DNA of 64,000 bases from Pelagerythrobacter rhizovicinus (GCF_004135625.1 NZ_SDPV01000002.1:248001-312000), one strand, 5' to 3'. Shown: positions 53,466 to 63,274, counted from the first letter of the stretch. Numbers and translations are program-made. Notes: generated by a model from the sequence alone, not told the origin.

Positions 53466-55361
53466 ATGACCCTCAACGATACCGTCCATCGCGTCACGCA
53501 GCGCGTGATCGAGAACTCGCGCGACAGCCGCGCGGCCTACCTCGACCTGATGCAGCGCGAAGCCGATAATCGGCCCGATCGGCGGTCTGTCTCATGCTCC
53601 AACCTCGCGCATGCCTATGCCGGGACGCTGCACGACCAGCCGGAACTCAAGTCCGGCGAGTTGCCGAACATCGGCATCGTCACCTCCTACAACGACATGC
53701 TTTCGGCGCATCAGCCCTATGGCCGCTATCCCGAGCGGCTGAAGATCTATGCGCGCGAAGCCGGCGCGACGGCGCAGGTCGCGGGTGGCACGCCGGCGAT
53801 GTGCGACGGCGTGACGCAGGGCGAGACGGGCATGGAGCTGTCGCTGTTCAGCCGCGACGTGATCGCCCTCTCGACCGGTGTGGCACTGAGCCATGCCGTG
53901 TTCGACGGCGCGCTGATGCTCGGCATCTGCGACAAGATCGTGCCCGGGCTGCTGATCGGCGCGCTGCGCTTCGGCTACCTGCCGGTGATCTTCGTGCCCG
54001 GCGGACCGATGCCGACCGGCATTCCGAACAAGGAGAAGCAGCGCGTCCGCCAGCTCTATGCCGAGGGCAAAGTGGGCCGCGACGAGTTGCTCGAAAGCGA
54101 GCTCGGCAGCTATCACTCGCCGGGCACCTGCACCTTCTACGGTACCGCCAATTCCAACCAGATGATGATGGAGCTGATGGGGCTGCACGTCCCTGGCGCC
54201 GCCTTCGTCCAGCCGGGCACCAAGCTGCGCCAGGCGCTCGACCGCGCCGCCGTGCACCGGGTCGCCGCAATCGGGCAGAAGGGTAACGACTATCGCCCCC
54301 TCGCCCGCTGCGTCGACGAGAAGGCGATCGTCAATGCCGCCGTCGGCCTGCTCGCCACCGGCGGATCGACCAACCATGCGATCCATATCCCGGCGATGGC
54401 CCGCGCTGCGGGCATCCGTTTCGACTGGGACGATCTGGCCGAGCTGTCGCACGTCGTGCCACTACTGGCGCGGGTCTATCCGAACGGTGCGGGCGACGTG
54501 AACCATTTCCACGACGCCGGCGGCATCGGCTACGTGATCGGCGAGCTGCTCGAGGCCGGTCTGGCCCACCGCGACGTGCTGACCGTAAGCGAGGGTGATC
54601 TCTCCAACTATGCGCTGGAGCCCGGGCTCGGCGAAAGCCGGGAGCGGGAAGACGCCCCCCGCACCGACGGGAACCCGGCCGCCCAGATGACGGACGATCT
54701 GAAGAAGCCATCTCCGCACGAGCTCACGCTGGTGTGGCGCGATCCGGGCCCGAGCGGCAATCGCGAGATGCTGCGCCCCGTTTCCGATCCGTTCCAGGCC
54801 GATGGCGGCATGCGGCTCGTCCAGGGCAACCTCGGCCGCGCATGCTTCAAGTCGAGCGCGGTGGAGCAGGAGCGTTGGACGATTGAGGCGCCGTGCCGGG
54901 TGTTTCAGACGCAGCGCGAGGTGGCCGAGGCGTTCAAGGCTGGCGAACTCGACCGCGATGTCGTGGTCGTGGTCCGCTTCCAGGGCCCACGCGCGAACGG
55001 AATGCCGGAGCTGCACAAGCTGACGCCCGTCCTCGGCGTGCTGCAGGACCGCGGCTACCGCGTGGCGCTGGTTACCGACGGGCGCATGTCGGGCGCGAGC
55101 GGCAAAGTGCCCGCCGCTATCCACTGCACGCCCGAAGCACTCGCCGGCGGCCCGCTGGCGCGGCTGCGCGACGGCGACGTGGTCCGAGTCTGCGCCGTGA
55201 CCGGCGAGCTTTCGACCACGGCCGATCTCGAGTCCCGCGAGCCAGTGCCCGATCCCGCACCCGAGTGGGGCACGGGGCGCGAACTCTTCGCCATGTTCCG
55301 CAACTTCGCCGACGGCGCCGAACAGGGCGGCTCGGCCATGCTCGCCACCGCAGGACTTTGA
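53466..55361 (+). CDS. edd: Phosphogluconate dehydratase
   Basis: A 631-residue [4Fe-4S] dehydratase that makes 2-keto-3-deoxy-6-phosphogluconate. Cluster cysteines are in [12 protein letters not shown] and ICDKIVPG, and the conserved GGSTNHAIH and [11 protein letters not shown] are present. A polar insert with [19 protein letters not shown] (about 395-420) makes it longer than E. coli Edd (603). The ATG at 53466 follows an AGAGGA site. It lies 36 bp after zwf and 1 bp before eda. Confidence 0.95.
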   Translation: MTLNDTVHRVTQRVIENSRDSRAAYLDLMQREADNRPDRRSVSCSNLAHAYAGTLHDQPELKSGELPNIGIVTSYNDMLSAHQPYGRYPERLKIYAREAGATAQVAGGTPAMCDGVTQGETGMELSLFSRDVIALSTGVALSHAVFDGALMLGICDKIVPGLLIGALRFGYLPVIFVPGGPMPTGIPNKEKQRVRQLYAEGKVGRDELLESELGSYHSPGTCTFYGTANSNQMMMELMGLHVPGAAFVQPGTKLRQALDRAAVHRVAAIGQKGNDYRPLARCVDEKAIVNAAVGLLATGGSTNHAIHIPAMARAAGIRFDWDDLAELSHVVPLLARVYPNGAGDVNHFHDAGGIGYVIGELLEAGLAHRDVLTVSEGDLSNYALEPGLGESREREDAPRTDGNPAAQMTDDLKKPSPHELTLVWRDPGPSGNREMLRPVSDPFQADGGMRLVQGNLGRACFKSSAVEQERWTIEAPCRVFQTQREVAEAFKAGELDRDVVVVVRFQGPRANGMPELHKLTPVLGVLQDRGYRVALVTDGRMSGASGKVPAAIHCTPEALAGGPLARLRDGDVVRVCAVTGELSTTADLESREPVPDPAPEWGTGRELFAMFRNFADGAEQGGSAMLATAGL

Positions 55362-55362
55362 C

Positions 55363-55977
55363 ATGACCGATATCGACGCGCTGATGCGCACTGCTCCAGT
55401 GATTCCGGTGATCGTGATCGACGAACTGGAGCACGCCGTGCCGTTGGCCGAGGCGCTCGTCGCCGGCGGGCTGCGCGTGCTCGAGGTGACCTTGCGCACC
55501 CCCGCCGCGCTGTCCGCGATCACGGAGATGAAGCAGGTGCCCGGCGCGATCGTCGGTGCCGGGACCGTCACCAATCCGCGCGATCTGGAAGACGCGCTCG
55601 CCGCCGGGAGCGAGTTCATCGTCTCGCCTGGCTTGACCGAACCGCTCGCGCAGGCCGCGATCCGCCGCGACGTGCCGTTCCTGCCCGGCATCGCCAACGC
55701 CGGAGACATCATGCGCGGGCTCGACCTCGGCCTCACGCATTTCAAGTTCTTCCCGGCCATGGCCGCGGGCGGCTTGCCGGCGCTCAAGTCCCTTGCTGCG
55801 CCGTTCGGTGCCTGTCGGTTCTGCCCCACGGGAGGGATCGGACTCGACAACGCGGCCGAGTGGCTTGCCTTCGATCCGGTGCTCTGCGTCGGCGGAAGCT
55901 GGGTCGCGCCGCGCGGTGCGCCCGACCGGGAGAAGGTCGAGCGCACCGCCCGCGAAGCAGCCGCGCTCGGGCGTTAA
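55363..55977 (+). CDS. eda: KDPG aldolase (2-keto-3-deoxy-6-phosphogluconate aldolase)
   Basis: A 204-residue class I aldolase that splits KDPG into pyruvate and glyceraldehyde 3-phosphate, the last Entner-Doudoroff step. The Schiff-base Lys128 lies in HFKFFPA, and the proton-relay Glu41 in LEVTLRT. The phosphate-binding TGGIG is near 150. The start is 1 bp from the edd stop. It completes the pathway set in this block (zwf, edd, eda), with glk placed upstream. An 8-bp hairpin lies 14 bp past its stop. Confidence 0.95.
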   Translation: MTDIDALMRTAPVIPVIVIDELEHAVPLAEALVAGGLRVLEVTLRTPAALSAITEMKQVPGAIVGAGTVTNPRDLEDALAAGSEFIVSPGLTEPLAQAAIRRDVPFLPGIANAGDIMRGLDLGLTHFKFFPAMAAGGLPALKSLAAPFGACRFCPTGGIGLDNAAEWLAFDPVLCVGGSWVAPRGAPDREKVERTAREAAALGR

Positions 55978-55990
55978 TCATTGTTCGATC

Positions 55991-56011
55991 CGCGTCCCCC
56001 TGCGGGACGCG
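55991..56011 (+). terminator. Hairpin after the zwf-edd-eda operon
   Basis: A perfect 8-bp stem, CGCGTCCC/GGGACGCG, with a 5-nt loop, lies 14 bp past the eda stop. There is no T-tract, so termination efficiency is uncertain. Its position at the end of the operon makes it a plausible terminator. Confidence 0.4.
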
Positions 56012-56059
56012 ATGCGCAGCGGACTCGCCACCAGGCGCCGAGGGTCGCATAGTCCGGCC

Positions 56060-56776
56060 ATGGACCCGATGCTCAAATGGATCGGCGGCGCGACCGCCGC
56101 ACTCGTTCTCCTGCTCGGCGGCGCAACGCTGGTGAACCACTTGCGGGACAAGCCTGAAACCCAGGAAGGTCCGGCACTGGAGCAGGCTATCCCGGTCGAC
56201 GAAGCCGCTCTGGCGGAGCGACCGACGACCGCGACGGGAAGCGGGATCGAGCCGGCCGCGGCGTCCGAAACCGTTGCCGAGACTCCCGCTCCCGCACCCC
56301 AGCCCGACGGTCAGGCGTTCGTCGTAAAGCGCATCCTGCCGATAGAGGGGCCGATCAAGTACGGCGAATGGTACTGGGACGACGAGGGCGTGCCCGATGG
56401 ACCGTTGATCGTTACCGTCGATCTCGACGCGCGCGTGATCTCCATCTTCCGCGGCGGGTACGAAATCGGCGCCGCCGCCGCCATGCTCGGCACGGACGAA
56501 CATCCGACCCCGCTCGGCACTTTCCCGATTCTCAGCAAGGAACGGCACAACGTCTCGGAGAAATACGGCAACGCGCCGATGCCCTGGACGCTGCGGCTGA
56601 CCCGCGACGGGGTCGCGATCCACGGCGGTTCCGAGGTGGAGAACGGCTACGCCAGCCACGGCTGCATCGCCATTCCCGACGAACTCGCCAGCCGCCTGTT
56701 CGCAATCGCGAAGAAGGGCGACAAGGTCATCATCACCCGCGGCGAGACGATGCAGCTGGGTGATTCGATTATTTGA
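56060..56776 (+). CDS. L,D-transpeptidase family (YkuD) protein
   Basis: A 238-residue cell-wall cross-linking-type enzyme. One N-terminal helix (about 6-22) anchors it or is a signal. A proline/alanine/glutamate-rich linker (35-90) precedes the YkuD domain. The catalytic Cys202 sits in YASHGCIAIP, and the upstream histidine in AIHGGSE. The usual Arg after the Cys motif is replaced, so activity could be altered. Targets may be peptidoglycan or lipoprotein links. The ATG at 56060 is chosen because the hydrophobic segment begins there. It converges with tilS. Confidence 0.86.
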   Translation: MDPMLKWIGGATAALVLLLGGATLVNHLRDKPETQEGPALEQAIPVDEAALAERPTTATGSGIEPAAASETVAETPAPAPQPDGQAFVVKRILPIEGPIKYGEWYWDDEGVPDGPLIVTVDLDARVISIFRGGYEIGAAAAMLGTDEHPTPLGTFPILSKERHNVSEKYGNAPMPWTLRLTRDGVAIHGGSEVENGYASHGCIAIPDELASRLFAIAKKGDKVIITRGETMQLGDSII

Positions 56777-56825
56777 CGCCCGGCCATCACCCCGCGCAGG
56801 CAGGGCGACCGGACAAGAGCGGGTG

Positions 56826-57854
56826 CTAGGATCGCCGGGGCGGTTCGGATTCAAGCAGCCAACCATCGGCCGTGCTGCGCCCGACCACTCCGCCACAGTT
56901 CGCGGCCGATCCGCGTACGAGGGCATCATCGAGCAGCGCGAGCGCGCCGCCCCGGGGGGCACCACCAAGCAGACCCACGGCTCTCGCCAGAATTCGCAGG
57001 CGGATCGCGCGGGGGGCGCCGGGGCGGTAGAGATAGCCACTCTCGAGCGCGTCGACTCCCTCCTCCCACTCGCGCTCCGCGGCCCAGTCCAGCGCCTCGT
57101 CGGCATCCGCGAAATGCTCGGCGCTCTGCGCCAGCGCGGCGGCGTCAAGCCAGTCGGCGCCGGCAAGCGCCTGGCGGATGCGCACGCGATCGAACCGCTC
57201 ATCCGCGTTCGATGGATCCCGGACGGCCACGATCCCTGCCGCGTCGAGCACTGCCTGAAGCTCGGCGCGGCGCCAGCCAAGCAGCGGGCGCAGCAAGGCC
57301 AGATCGCTTTCCGGAACCACGGTTCGGGCGCGGACCCCGGCGAGCCCGGCGACGCCGCTCGCTCGGTTGAGCCGCATCAGCAGCGTCTCGGCCTGATCGT
57401 CGGCGTGATGCGCGGTTAGGACAGCGACGAGCCCGCGCCCTCGGGCCCAGTCTTCCAGGGCGGCATAGCGCGCCCTGCGCGCCTGGTCCTGGACGTTGCC
57501 ATCGGGAACATCGACGTCCAGCGTGGTGTGCGACACCCCGAGCTCGGCGCACAGGTGCGAGACCAGCGCCGCCTCGCCGGCACTTTCCGGCCGTAACCCG
57601 TGGTCGACGGTCGCCGCCTCGATCCGCCCCGGCATCGCAGCATACGCGAGCAGCAGCATTGCCATGCTGTCCGGACCGCCGGAGACGGCGAGACCCAGTC
57701 GTTCGCTGCCGGGCCGGAGCCGTTCGAGGTCGGCCCGGAAGCGCTCTACCAGTTCGGGATCGATCGACCTATCAATTGCAGTCCACCTTCCTCCGGTCCG
57801 CCTCGTACTGGCCGGACAGGCGGCCGGCCGCAATGGCCGGATAAGTCTCGGCAA
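56826..57854 (-). CDS. tilS: tRNA(Ile)-lysidine synthase
   Basis: A 342-residue ATP-PPi ligase that changes C34 of tRNA(Ile2) to lysidine so that it reads AUA. The PP-loop is SGGPDS (58-63). A C-terminal domain follows, with TLLMRLNRASGVAGLAG typical of TilS. The start is not secure. ATG at 57854 overlaps cpoB by 83 bp. Alternatively an ATT at 57776 would make an ATTGA overlap with the cpoB stop, still leaving about 30 residues before the PP-loop. No better GTG or TTG lies in between. It is coupled to cpoB. Confidence 0.9.
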   Translation of the reverse strand: MPRLIRPLRPAACPASTRRTGGRWTAIDRSIDPELVERFRADLERLRPGSERLGLAVSGGPDSMAMLLLAYAAMPGRIEAATVDHGLRPESAGEAALVSHLCAELGVSHTTLDVDVPDGNVQDQARRARYAALEDWARGRGLVAVLTAHHADDQAETLLMRLNRASGVAGLAGVRARTVVPESDLALLRPLLGWRRAELQAVLDAAGIVAVRDPSNADERFDRVRIRQALAGADWLDAAALAQSAEHFADADEALDWAAEREWEEGVDALESGYLYRPGAPRAIRLRILARAVGLLGGAPRGGALALLDDALVRGSAANCGGVVGRSTADGWLLESEPPRRS

Positions 57855-58716
57855 ACTCGGCGAGCGCGATGCAGGCGCGGTTGGTGTCTCCCGACGCGAT
57901 CATCGCTTCCGCCAGATAGAGCAGGCTGTCAGGCGCGCGAGCGGCCTGTTTGTCGGCCTGATAGTTCCTGAGGAACCAGGGCGCCGCCTCGGCCGGCTTG
58001 CCATCGTCGAGAAACGCCCGGCCGAGCAGATTGCGGCCGTAAGTCGTCCGCCAGTGGTTGGGGTATTTCTCCACGAACATGGCGAGCTGCTGCTGCGCTT
58101 CGGGATAGAAACCCGCTTCCCACAGGCGGAAACCGTATGAATACTCGTCATCGGCGGGATCGTCGGTCTGCGGTTTGGCAATCGCCTGCACGGCAGCAAG
58201 CCGGTCAGGGCTCGGGCTGTTCGTAGCGGACGTCGGAGGCGGCGGCGGGGACGAGGGCGGCGAGGATGCTCGCCCGGTCATTCCCGAGAGGTTCCGCTGC
58301 GAGGCGCTGGTACCGGCGCTTTCGCTCTGCCCGGTCGGCGCAGTGTTCGCCTCCTCCAGCGCCGCGAGCCGCGTTTCCAGCTCGCTCAGCGAGTTAGTGT
58401 TGCGCTCGCTCTGCTCGGTCAGACTCTGGATCTGCCCCTCGAGCGCGTCGAGCCGCGCGAGAATATCGGTCACCGCGGTGGTCGAGGGGCGTGACTGGGT
58501 GTTGTTCTGCGCCGGTGCGGACTCCGTGATCTCCGGCTGGAAGAAGCGCCCGTTCGGCCCCGGAAAGACGGTCCGCTGCAACGCGCGGACTTCGGCTTCG
58601 AGCTTGCGCAGGCGCGCTTCCGAATTGCCGTCCTGCGCCAGCGCTGGGACCGGTAGGGTCCCGATCGATGCGATTGCCAGTGCACCGAGGATTGCACGGT
58701 TCGTGCGGCTGGTCAT
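57772..58716 (-). CDS. cpoB: Tol-Pal system protein CpoB (YbgF)
   Basis: A 314-residue periplasmic protein that coordinates peptidoglycan synthesis with outer-membrane constriction at division. The signal peptide ends at PALAQ (about 27). An N-terminal coiled coil (29-55 and 84-125) precedes a Pro/Ser-rich linker (~150-175) with a run of prolines, and a C-terminal TPR region (about 190-290). A conserved Cys pair (Cys284, Cys313) lies at the end. tilS follows in the same direction and overlaps. No tolB or pal is within the window. Confidence 0.9.
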   Translation of the reverse strand: MTSRTNRAILGALAIASIGTLPVPALAQDGNSEARLRKLEAEVRALQRTVFPGPNGRFFQPEITESAPAQNNTQSRPSTTAVTDILARLDALEGQIQSLTEQSERNTNSLSELETRLAALEEANTAPTGQSESAGTSASQRNLSGMTGRASSPPSSPPPPPTSATNSPSPDRLAAVQAIAKPQTDDPADDEYSYGFRLWEAGFYPEAQQQLAMFVEKYPNHWRTTYGRNLLGRAFLDDGKPAEAAPWFLRNYQADKQAARAPDSLLYLAEAMIASGDTNRACIALAEFAETYPAIAAGRLSGQYEADRRKVDCN

Positions 58717-58862
58717 GATGAATGTGGCTCCTGTCCCTCAAGTCCCCCGCCAATCAAGCACCGGACGCCCGAACGGAGCCTGAATAGCAAGGAATTCTGT
58801 GCCCTATGCAACCGCCCCTGTCGAGTTGCCGGATGGCGTAAACCGGGGAAACTTACGCGGGT

Positions 58863-59669
58863 TTACCCGCCTTCCGTCGCCGGCCGATCGCGAGCGAGCA
58901 GCGCTTCGGCGCTAACCGGAACATCGCGAATGATCTCGTCTTCCTCGGAAAGCTTGGGCACGCTGCGCCCGCCCACTGTGATCGCAAAGGCATAGGGGCG
59001 TCCGGTCCAGATCCGCGGCTCCTCCGCATCGGCCGGGACGGTGTAACTTTCGCCTTCCGCCATCTGCTTCTGCATAAGCTCCTCGCCGTCGGCGTTGTAG
59101 AACTTCACCCATGTGTCGTCCTGCAGCGCGGTGAAGACCACCGGACCGGCTGGAGCCGGAGACCGGGCCGGCGACGATGCCGCCACGGCGGACTGCCGTG
59201 ATGCGGCCGCCCGGTCCGGATCGCTCAGCGGTCCGGGCCCGGCGCCCGGGAAGAAGTAATCCTTGAAGTAGGCGAAGCCGCCTGCGACCAGCAGCAGCGC
59301 TGCGAATGCGCTGAACCAGGCTAGCCCGCGGCTCGGCACCCGCGTCGGATCGCCGGGCTCGAAACTGCTCGCGTGCGCGATCTCGCTAGCGGGCTGCACG
59401 CCCAGTTCCTCGCGCACTTGTTCCGCGGTCGCCCGTTCGTCGAGCCCGACCGCCCTGGCATAGGTGCGCGAGAAGCCGATGGCATAAGTGCGCGCGGGCA
59501 ACGCACCGAAATCGCCACGCTCGATCGCCTCGAGATGCCGCTGGGGGATTCGCGTTTCCGCTGCGACCTGCTCGAGCGAAAGCTTCGCCTCCTCCCGTGC
59601 GCGGCGCAAGCGCTGCCCGGCGCCGTCCAGCGGCAGTTCCTCCGGAGCTTCGTTCGTTTCGTCCGACAT
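58863..59669 (-). CDS. RodZ-like helix-turn-helix membrane protein
   Basis: A 268-residue RodZ-type protein, the family that links MreB to the membrane. An N-terminal HTH (about 19-82: LRRAREEAKLSLEQVAAET) is followed by one helix (about 117-135) and a periplasmic DUF4115-like domain (about 178-250). The linker between them is Ala/Pro-rich. It may also act as a transcription regulator; RodZ-family HTH domains bind MreB rather than DNA. It sits alone, upstream of cpoB on the same strand. Confidence 0.83.
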   Translation of the reverse strand: MSDETNEAPEELPLDGAGQRLRRAREEAKLSLEQVAAETRIPQRHLEAIERGDFGALPARTYAIGFSRTYARAVGLDERATAEQVREELGVQPASEIAHASSFEPGDPTRVPSRGLAWFSAFAALLLVAGGFAYFKDYFFPGAGPGPLSDPDRAAASRQSAVAASSPARSPAPAGPVVFTALQDDTWVKFYNADGEELMQKQMAEGESYTVPADAEEPRIWTGRPYAFAITVGGRSVPKLSEEDEIIRDVPVSAEALLARDRPATEGG

Positions 59670-59803
59670 GCCGTCCTTAGCGTACCCGAATATCGCGCGG
59701 CTTGCCGCTCCTTAGCCCGAATACCCCGTCGTGCGCCACCCTGCAGGCGGCCAATCCGCCGGAAATATCGCCTGTGTGTACAAGGGCAGCCGGGCGGCAG
59801 GTC

Positions 59804-62074
59804 CTAGTCGGTCTCGATGCCCCGCTCGTCTGCCCAGCCGGCGATCGCAGCGCGCATGTTCTCGGGCGGCGCGGACAGCCAGCCCTGGACCGCCTTCTCC
59901 AGTTCGCGCAAGTCGACCTGGCGCACGATCTCCTTGATCGGGCCGACTGAAACCGGCGTGATCGACAGGCGCCGAAAGCCGAGACCCAGCAGCGCGAGCG
60001 CCTCCAGCCGCCTGCCGCCCATTTCGCCGCATATGCCGAGATCGACGCCGCTGCCGACCGTCGCTTGCGCGACCCGTCGCAGGAAGCGCAGGATCGCCGG
60101 GCTGAGCCAGTCGTAGCGCTCCGCCAGCTTGGGATTGGCGCGGTCCGCGGCGAAGAGGAACTGCGTGAGATCGTTGGTGCCAACCGAAAGGAACGAAATC
60201 CGCGGCAGGAGCTGGTCGAGCACTTCGGCGAGCGCCGGCACTTCCAGCATCGCGCCGAAATGGATCGCCTCGGGCAGCATCTTCTTCTGCTTGCGCAAAT
60301 AAGTGAGCTGCTCGTCGAACACTTTCTTCGCCGCCTCGAATTCCCAGGGCTCGCTGACCATCGGGAACATGACATAGAGCGAACGGCCGGCCGCGGCCTC
60401 GATCAGCGCGCGCGCCTGCACCTTCAGCAGCCCGCCGCGCTCCAGCGCCAGGCGCAGTGCGCGCCAGCCCATCGCGGGGTTCTCGTCGTTCTCGAACTCG
60501 CTCTCGCGCAAGTAAGGCAGCGCCTTGTCGCCGCCGATGTCGACGGTGCGGAAGATCACCGGTTTGTCGCCCGCGGCGTCGAGCACATCGCGATAGAGCC
60601 GGAATTGCCGTTCGCGCTGCGGGAGCGTGGCCGAGACGAGGAACTGGAACTCGGTACGGAACAGGCCAATGCCGTCGGCGCCTACCAGCGGAAGGGTCGA
60701 AATGTCGTCGCGCAGCCCCGCGTTCATCATCACTTCGATCCGCGTGCCACAGCGGGTGAACGGTTCGATATCGCGCAGCTCGGCATAGACCGCCTGCCGC
60801 TTGCGCGACTTCGCGAAGCGTGTCTCGAACGCGTCGATCACCGGCTGCGTCGGTCGCGCCGTGGCCGTGCCGTTGTCGGCGTCAAGCAGGATGAAATCGC
60901 CTTCCTGCACGATCCCCCGCAGGCCGCGCACGCGGCCGAGCACCGGCACGCCCATCGCCCGCGCCACTATGATGACATGGGCGGTAAGCGAGCCTTCCTC
61001 CAGGATCACGCCCTTCAGTCGCCGCCGGTCGTATTCGAGCAGCTCGGCCGGACCGAGGTTCTTCGCGATCAGGATCGCATCGCCGCGCAGTCCCTGCGTC
61101 GCCGCGGTGCCGAGCTGGCCGGAGACGATCCGCAGCAGGCGGTTCGCGAGATCCTCCAGATCGTGCATCCGGTCCTGCAGCAGCGGGTCGTCGATCTCGC
61201 GCATGCGCATCCGCGTGCGTTGCTGTACCCGCTCGATCGCCGCCTCGGCGGTAAGGCCGGCGTCGATCGCCTCGTTGATCCGCCGGCTCCAGCCTTCGTC
61301 GTAGGCGAACATCTTGTAGGTCTCGAGGACTTCCTCGTGCTCGCCGCCGACGCCGAATTCCGCGCGATCCGCAAGGTTGTCGATCTGGTCGCGCATCTTG
61401 TCGAACGCGCGGTAGACCCGCTGGCGTTCCACTTCGATGTCCTCGGCCATGACCTGGTCGATCGTGATCCGCGGCTGGTGATAGACGGCAGCGCCGCTCG
61501 CCAGGCCCTTGACCAGGGGAAGCCCGGAGATCGTCGCGGGCCCGGTATCGGCCGGAGTCAGGCCCCGCGCCTCTTCCTCGTCGATCAGTTCGTTGTTCGA
61601 GATGAGTTCGGAGAGCACCATCGCGGTGGTCTGCAACGCCTCGATCTCGACGTCCTCGTAACGTCGGGGATCGACATGCTGGACGCACAGCACCCCGACC
61701 GCACGCTCGCGGTAGACGATCGGCACCCCGGCGAAGGAATGGAACTTCTCCTCGCCGGTTTCGGGCCGGTACTGGAAATCGGGGTGCGCCTTCGCCTCGG
61801 CCAGGTTGAGCGTCTCGACGTTGTCCGCGATCGTGCCGACCAGGCCCTCGCCGATCGCCATGCGGGTGACATGGACCGCCTCGGCGTTGAGGCCGTGTGT
61901 CGCGAACAGCTCGAGCATGCCCTCGCGCAGGAGGTAGATCGAGCAGACCTCGCTATCGAGGCTTTCGGCGATGATGTCGACCACGTGGTCGAGCTTGCCC
62001 TGCGCGTGCAGGCGCGAGGCCATGACCTCGTGCAGGCGGGTGAGGATGCGGCGTGCTGCTGCGGCTGCGCTCAT
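59804..62074 (-). CDS. ptsP: PTS-Ntr phosphoenolpyruvate-protein phosphotransferase (EI-Ntr)
   Basis: A 756-residue EI-Ntr that starts the nitrogen-related phosphorelay to NPr and EIIA-Ntr. An N-terminal GAF domain spans about 20-165. EI domains follow, with the phosphorylated His366 in SLTAHVIIVAR. The PEP-binding region has GLFRTEFQFL and the later SVGTNDLTQF and GICGEMGG. No sugar PTS genes are present, as is usual in alphaproteobacteria where PTS-Ntr is regulatory. The ATG is close to the conserved start. It is transcribed leftward, alone. Confidence 0.95.
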   Translation of the reverse strand: MSAAAAARRILTRLHEVMASRLHAQGKLDHVVDIIAESLDSEVCSIYLLREGMLELFATHGLNAEAVHVTRMAIGEGLVGTIADNVETLNLAEAKAHPDFQYRPETGEEKFHSFAGVPIVYRERAVGVLCVQHVDPRRYEDVEIEALQTTAMVLSELISNNELIDEEEARGLTPADTGPATISGLPLVKGLASGAAVYHQPRITIDQVMAEDIEVERQRVYRAFDKMRDQIDNLADRAEFGVGGEHEEVLETYKMFAYDEGWSRRINEAIDAGLTAEAAIERVQQRTRMRMREIDDPLLQDRMHDLEDLANRLLRIVSGQLGTAATQGLRGDAILIAKNLGPAELLEYDRRRLKGVILEEGSLTAHVIIVARAMGVPVLGRVRGLRGIVQEGDFILLDADNGTATARPTQPVIDAFETRFAKSRKRQAVYAELRDIEPFTRCGTRIEVMMNAGLRDDISTLPLVGADGIGLFRTEFQFLVSATLPQRERQFRLYRDVLDAAGDKPVIFRTVDIGGDKALPYLRESEFENDENPAMGWRALRLALERGGLLKVQARALIEAAAGRSLYVMFPMVSEPWEFEAAKKVFDEQLTYLRKQKKMLPEAIHFGAMLEVPALAEVLDQLLPRISFLSVGTNDLTQFLFAADRANPKLAERYDWLSPAILRFLRRVAQATVGSGVDLGICGEMGGRRLEALALLGLGFRRLSITPVSVGPIKEIVRQVDLRELEKAVQGWLSAPPENMRAAIAGWADERGIETD

Positions 62075-62149
62075 GCACGTCGCCTATAACAAAGCGTACG
62101 ATATTGGAACGGCTTAGCGCCGCTCCCGCCCGCTATTCTTCCGCCGGAA

Positions 62150-62305
62150 TCAGATTTCGGCGAGTTCTTCCTTGATCCTCAGCTTCTGCCGCTTGATGGC
62201 TTGAATCGTCGACGCATCGGGCGAGGGCCGGTTCATTTCCTCGCGAAGTCTGTTTTCGAGACCGGCGTGCTTGTTCTGCAATGCGCTGGCGTGAGACGAT
62301 ACCAT
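62150..62305 (-). CDS. DUF465-family small protein
   Basis: A 51-residue protein of the DUF465 (YdcH-like) family, with the typical LENRLREEMNRPSPD and IKRQKLRIKEEL ending, probably a short helical hairpin. The function is unknown. The ATG at 62305 is chosen for its strong AGGAGGAG site, with the body starting MVSSHASALQNKH. A longer frame to 62371 is unlikely. It lies between ptsP and a second, divergent DUF465 gene. Confidence 0.8.
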   Translation of the reverse strand: MVSSHASALQNKHAGLENRLREEMNRPSPDASTIQAIKRQKLRIKEELAEI

Positions 62306-62468
62306 CGGGCTCTCCTCCTGGGTAGACCTGGGGAGCGACTCGCCCGCCGCGGGCGAGCCGCGCATTGACATAAAACCACAGCCGGGCCGCCATGCGAAGG
62401 GGCAAGATTGCGCAATTCGACGGGACCGGGCAGAGGCGCGTCGAATCGACCGGGAGGAGCAGGCTCAG

Positions 62469-62666
62469 GTGAACGAGCAGGAACTGCGCAAGCGATTGGC
62501 AACGCTGAGAATCGAGCACCGCGATCTCGACGCGGCGATCGACGCGCTGCGCGCCTCGGGCTCGGCCGATCAGCTGCAGATCGCCCGCCTGAAGAAACGC
62601 AAGCTGAAGCTGCGGGACCAGATCGCTGCGATCGAGGACGAACTGCTGCCCGATATAATCGCCTGA
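62469..62666 (+). CDS. DUF465-family small protein
   Basis: A 65-residue protein with the same DUF465 pattern (LRIEHRDLDAAIDAL, IARLKKRKLKLRDQIAAIEDEL), charged and helical. It starts at GTG 62469 with a GGAGGAG site about 10 nt upstream. It is divergent from the other DUF465 gene, 163 bp away. The two are related in family but not close in sequence. No function is established. Confidence 0.8.
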   Translation: MNEQELRKRLATLRIEHRDLDAAIDALRASGSADQLQIARLKKRKLKLRDQIAAIEDELLPDIIA

Positions 62667-62803
62667 TTTCCGAATGGACTAGGCGGAATGCGATTTTCGC
62701 AACAATCCTCGCCATCCCGTCACGACACAATTGTTGTCAAAATGGGAAAACCTCCACCGAGCGGCTGGCGGAGCGACTCCGTCTGCGATAGCGCTTTTCC
62801 GGG

Positions 62804-63274
62804 ATGGGCATCCGCGCGGACATCAGCCAGACGATCGTCGAATCGCTTTATCGCGAGGCGCTGATCCTTGCCGACGAGGTGCGCGCGACATTCGATCTCT
62901 CGCATCACAACGTGCCTGCAGGGGAGAGCGACTTCGCGCGCATCGCCCTGTCGGTGGAGGGGCTGCGCACGACCACGCGGGTAATGCACGTTCTCGCCTG
63001 GCTGTTGAACCGGCGGGCGTTCTTCAACGGCGAGATGACCGAGTTCCAGCTCCGCCGTCACGGCCGCCTGCCGGGCGACCGCCCCGCCGATCCCGACAAC
63101 CTGGCGTGGCTCGAGCCGGAGATCCGGGACCTGATTCGTGCGAGCGCGAAGCTCCATGCGCGGATCGCGCGACTCGACCGGGCCTGGAACAGCGGGTTCG
63201 AGATGTATCCGCCGGCGATCCTGCGGCTGCGTGAGCGCCTCGACCGCCGGATGGGCGAGATCCAGACCCTCTAG
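62804..63274 (+). CDS. rcdA: Regulator of CtrA degradation RcdA (DUF1465)
   Basis: A 156-residue helical protein of the DUF1465 family, whose Caulobacter member RcdA is an adaptor that delivers the cell-cycle regulator CtrA to the ClpXP protease. The family core is LSVEGLRTTTRVMHVLAWLL (about 49-68), followed by NRRAFFNGEM. The role in this organism is inferred from family. The stop shares CTAG with the opposing glpK stop. A GGG lies just ahead of the ATG at 62804. Confidence 0.83.
   Translation: MGIRADISQTIVESLYREALILADEVRATFDLSHHNVPAGESDFARIALSVEGLRTTTRVMHVLAWLLNRRAFFNGEMTEFQLRRHGRLPGDRPADPDNLAWLEPEIRDLIRASAKLHARIARLDRAWNSGFEMYPPAILRLRERLDRRMGEIQTL

Noticed and set aside
60065-62089. A rightward open frame of 674 codons opposite ptsP
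   Set aside because: Antisense shadow of ptsP caused by third-position GC; no motif.
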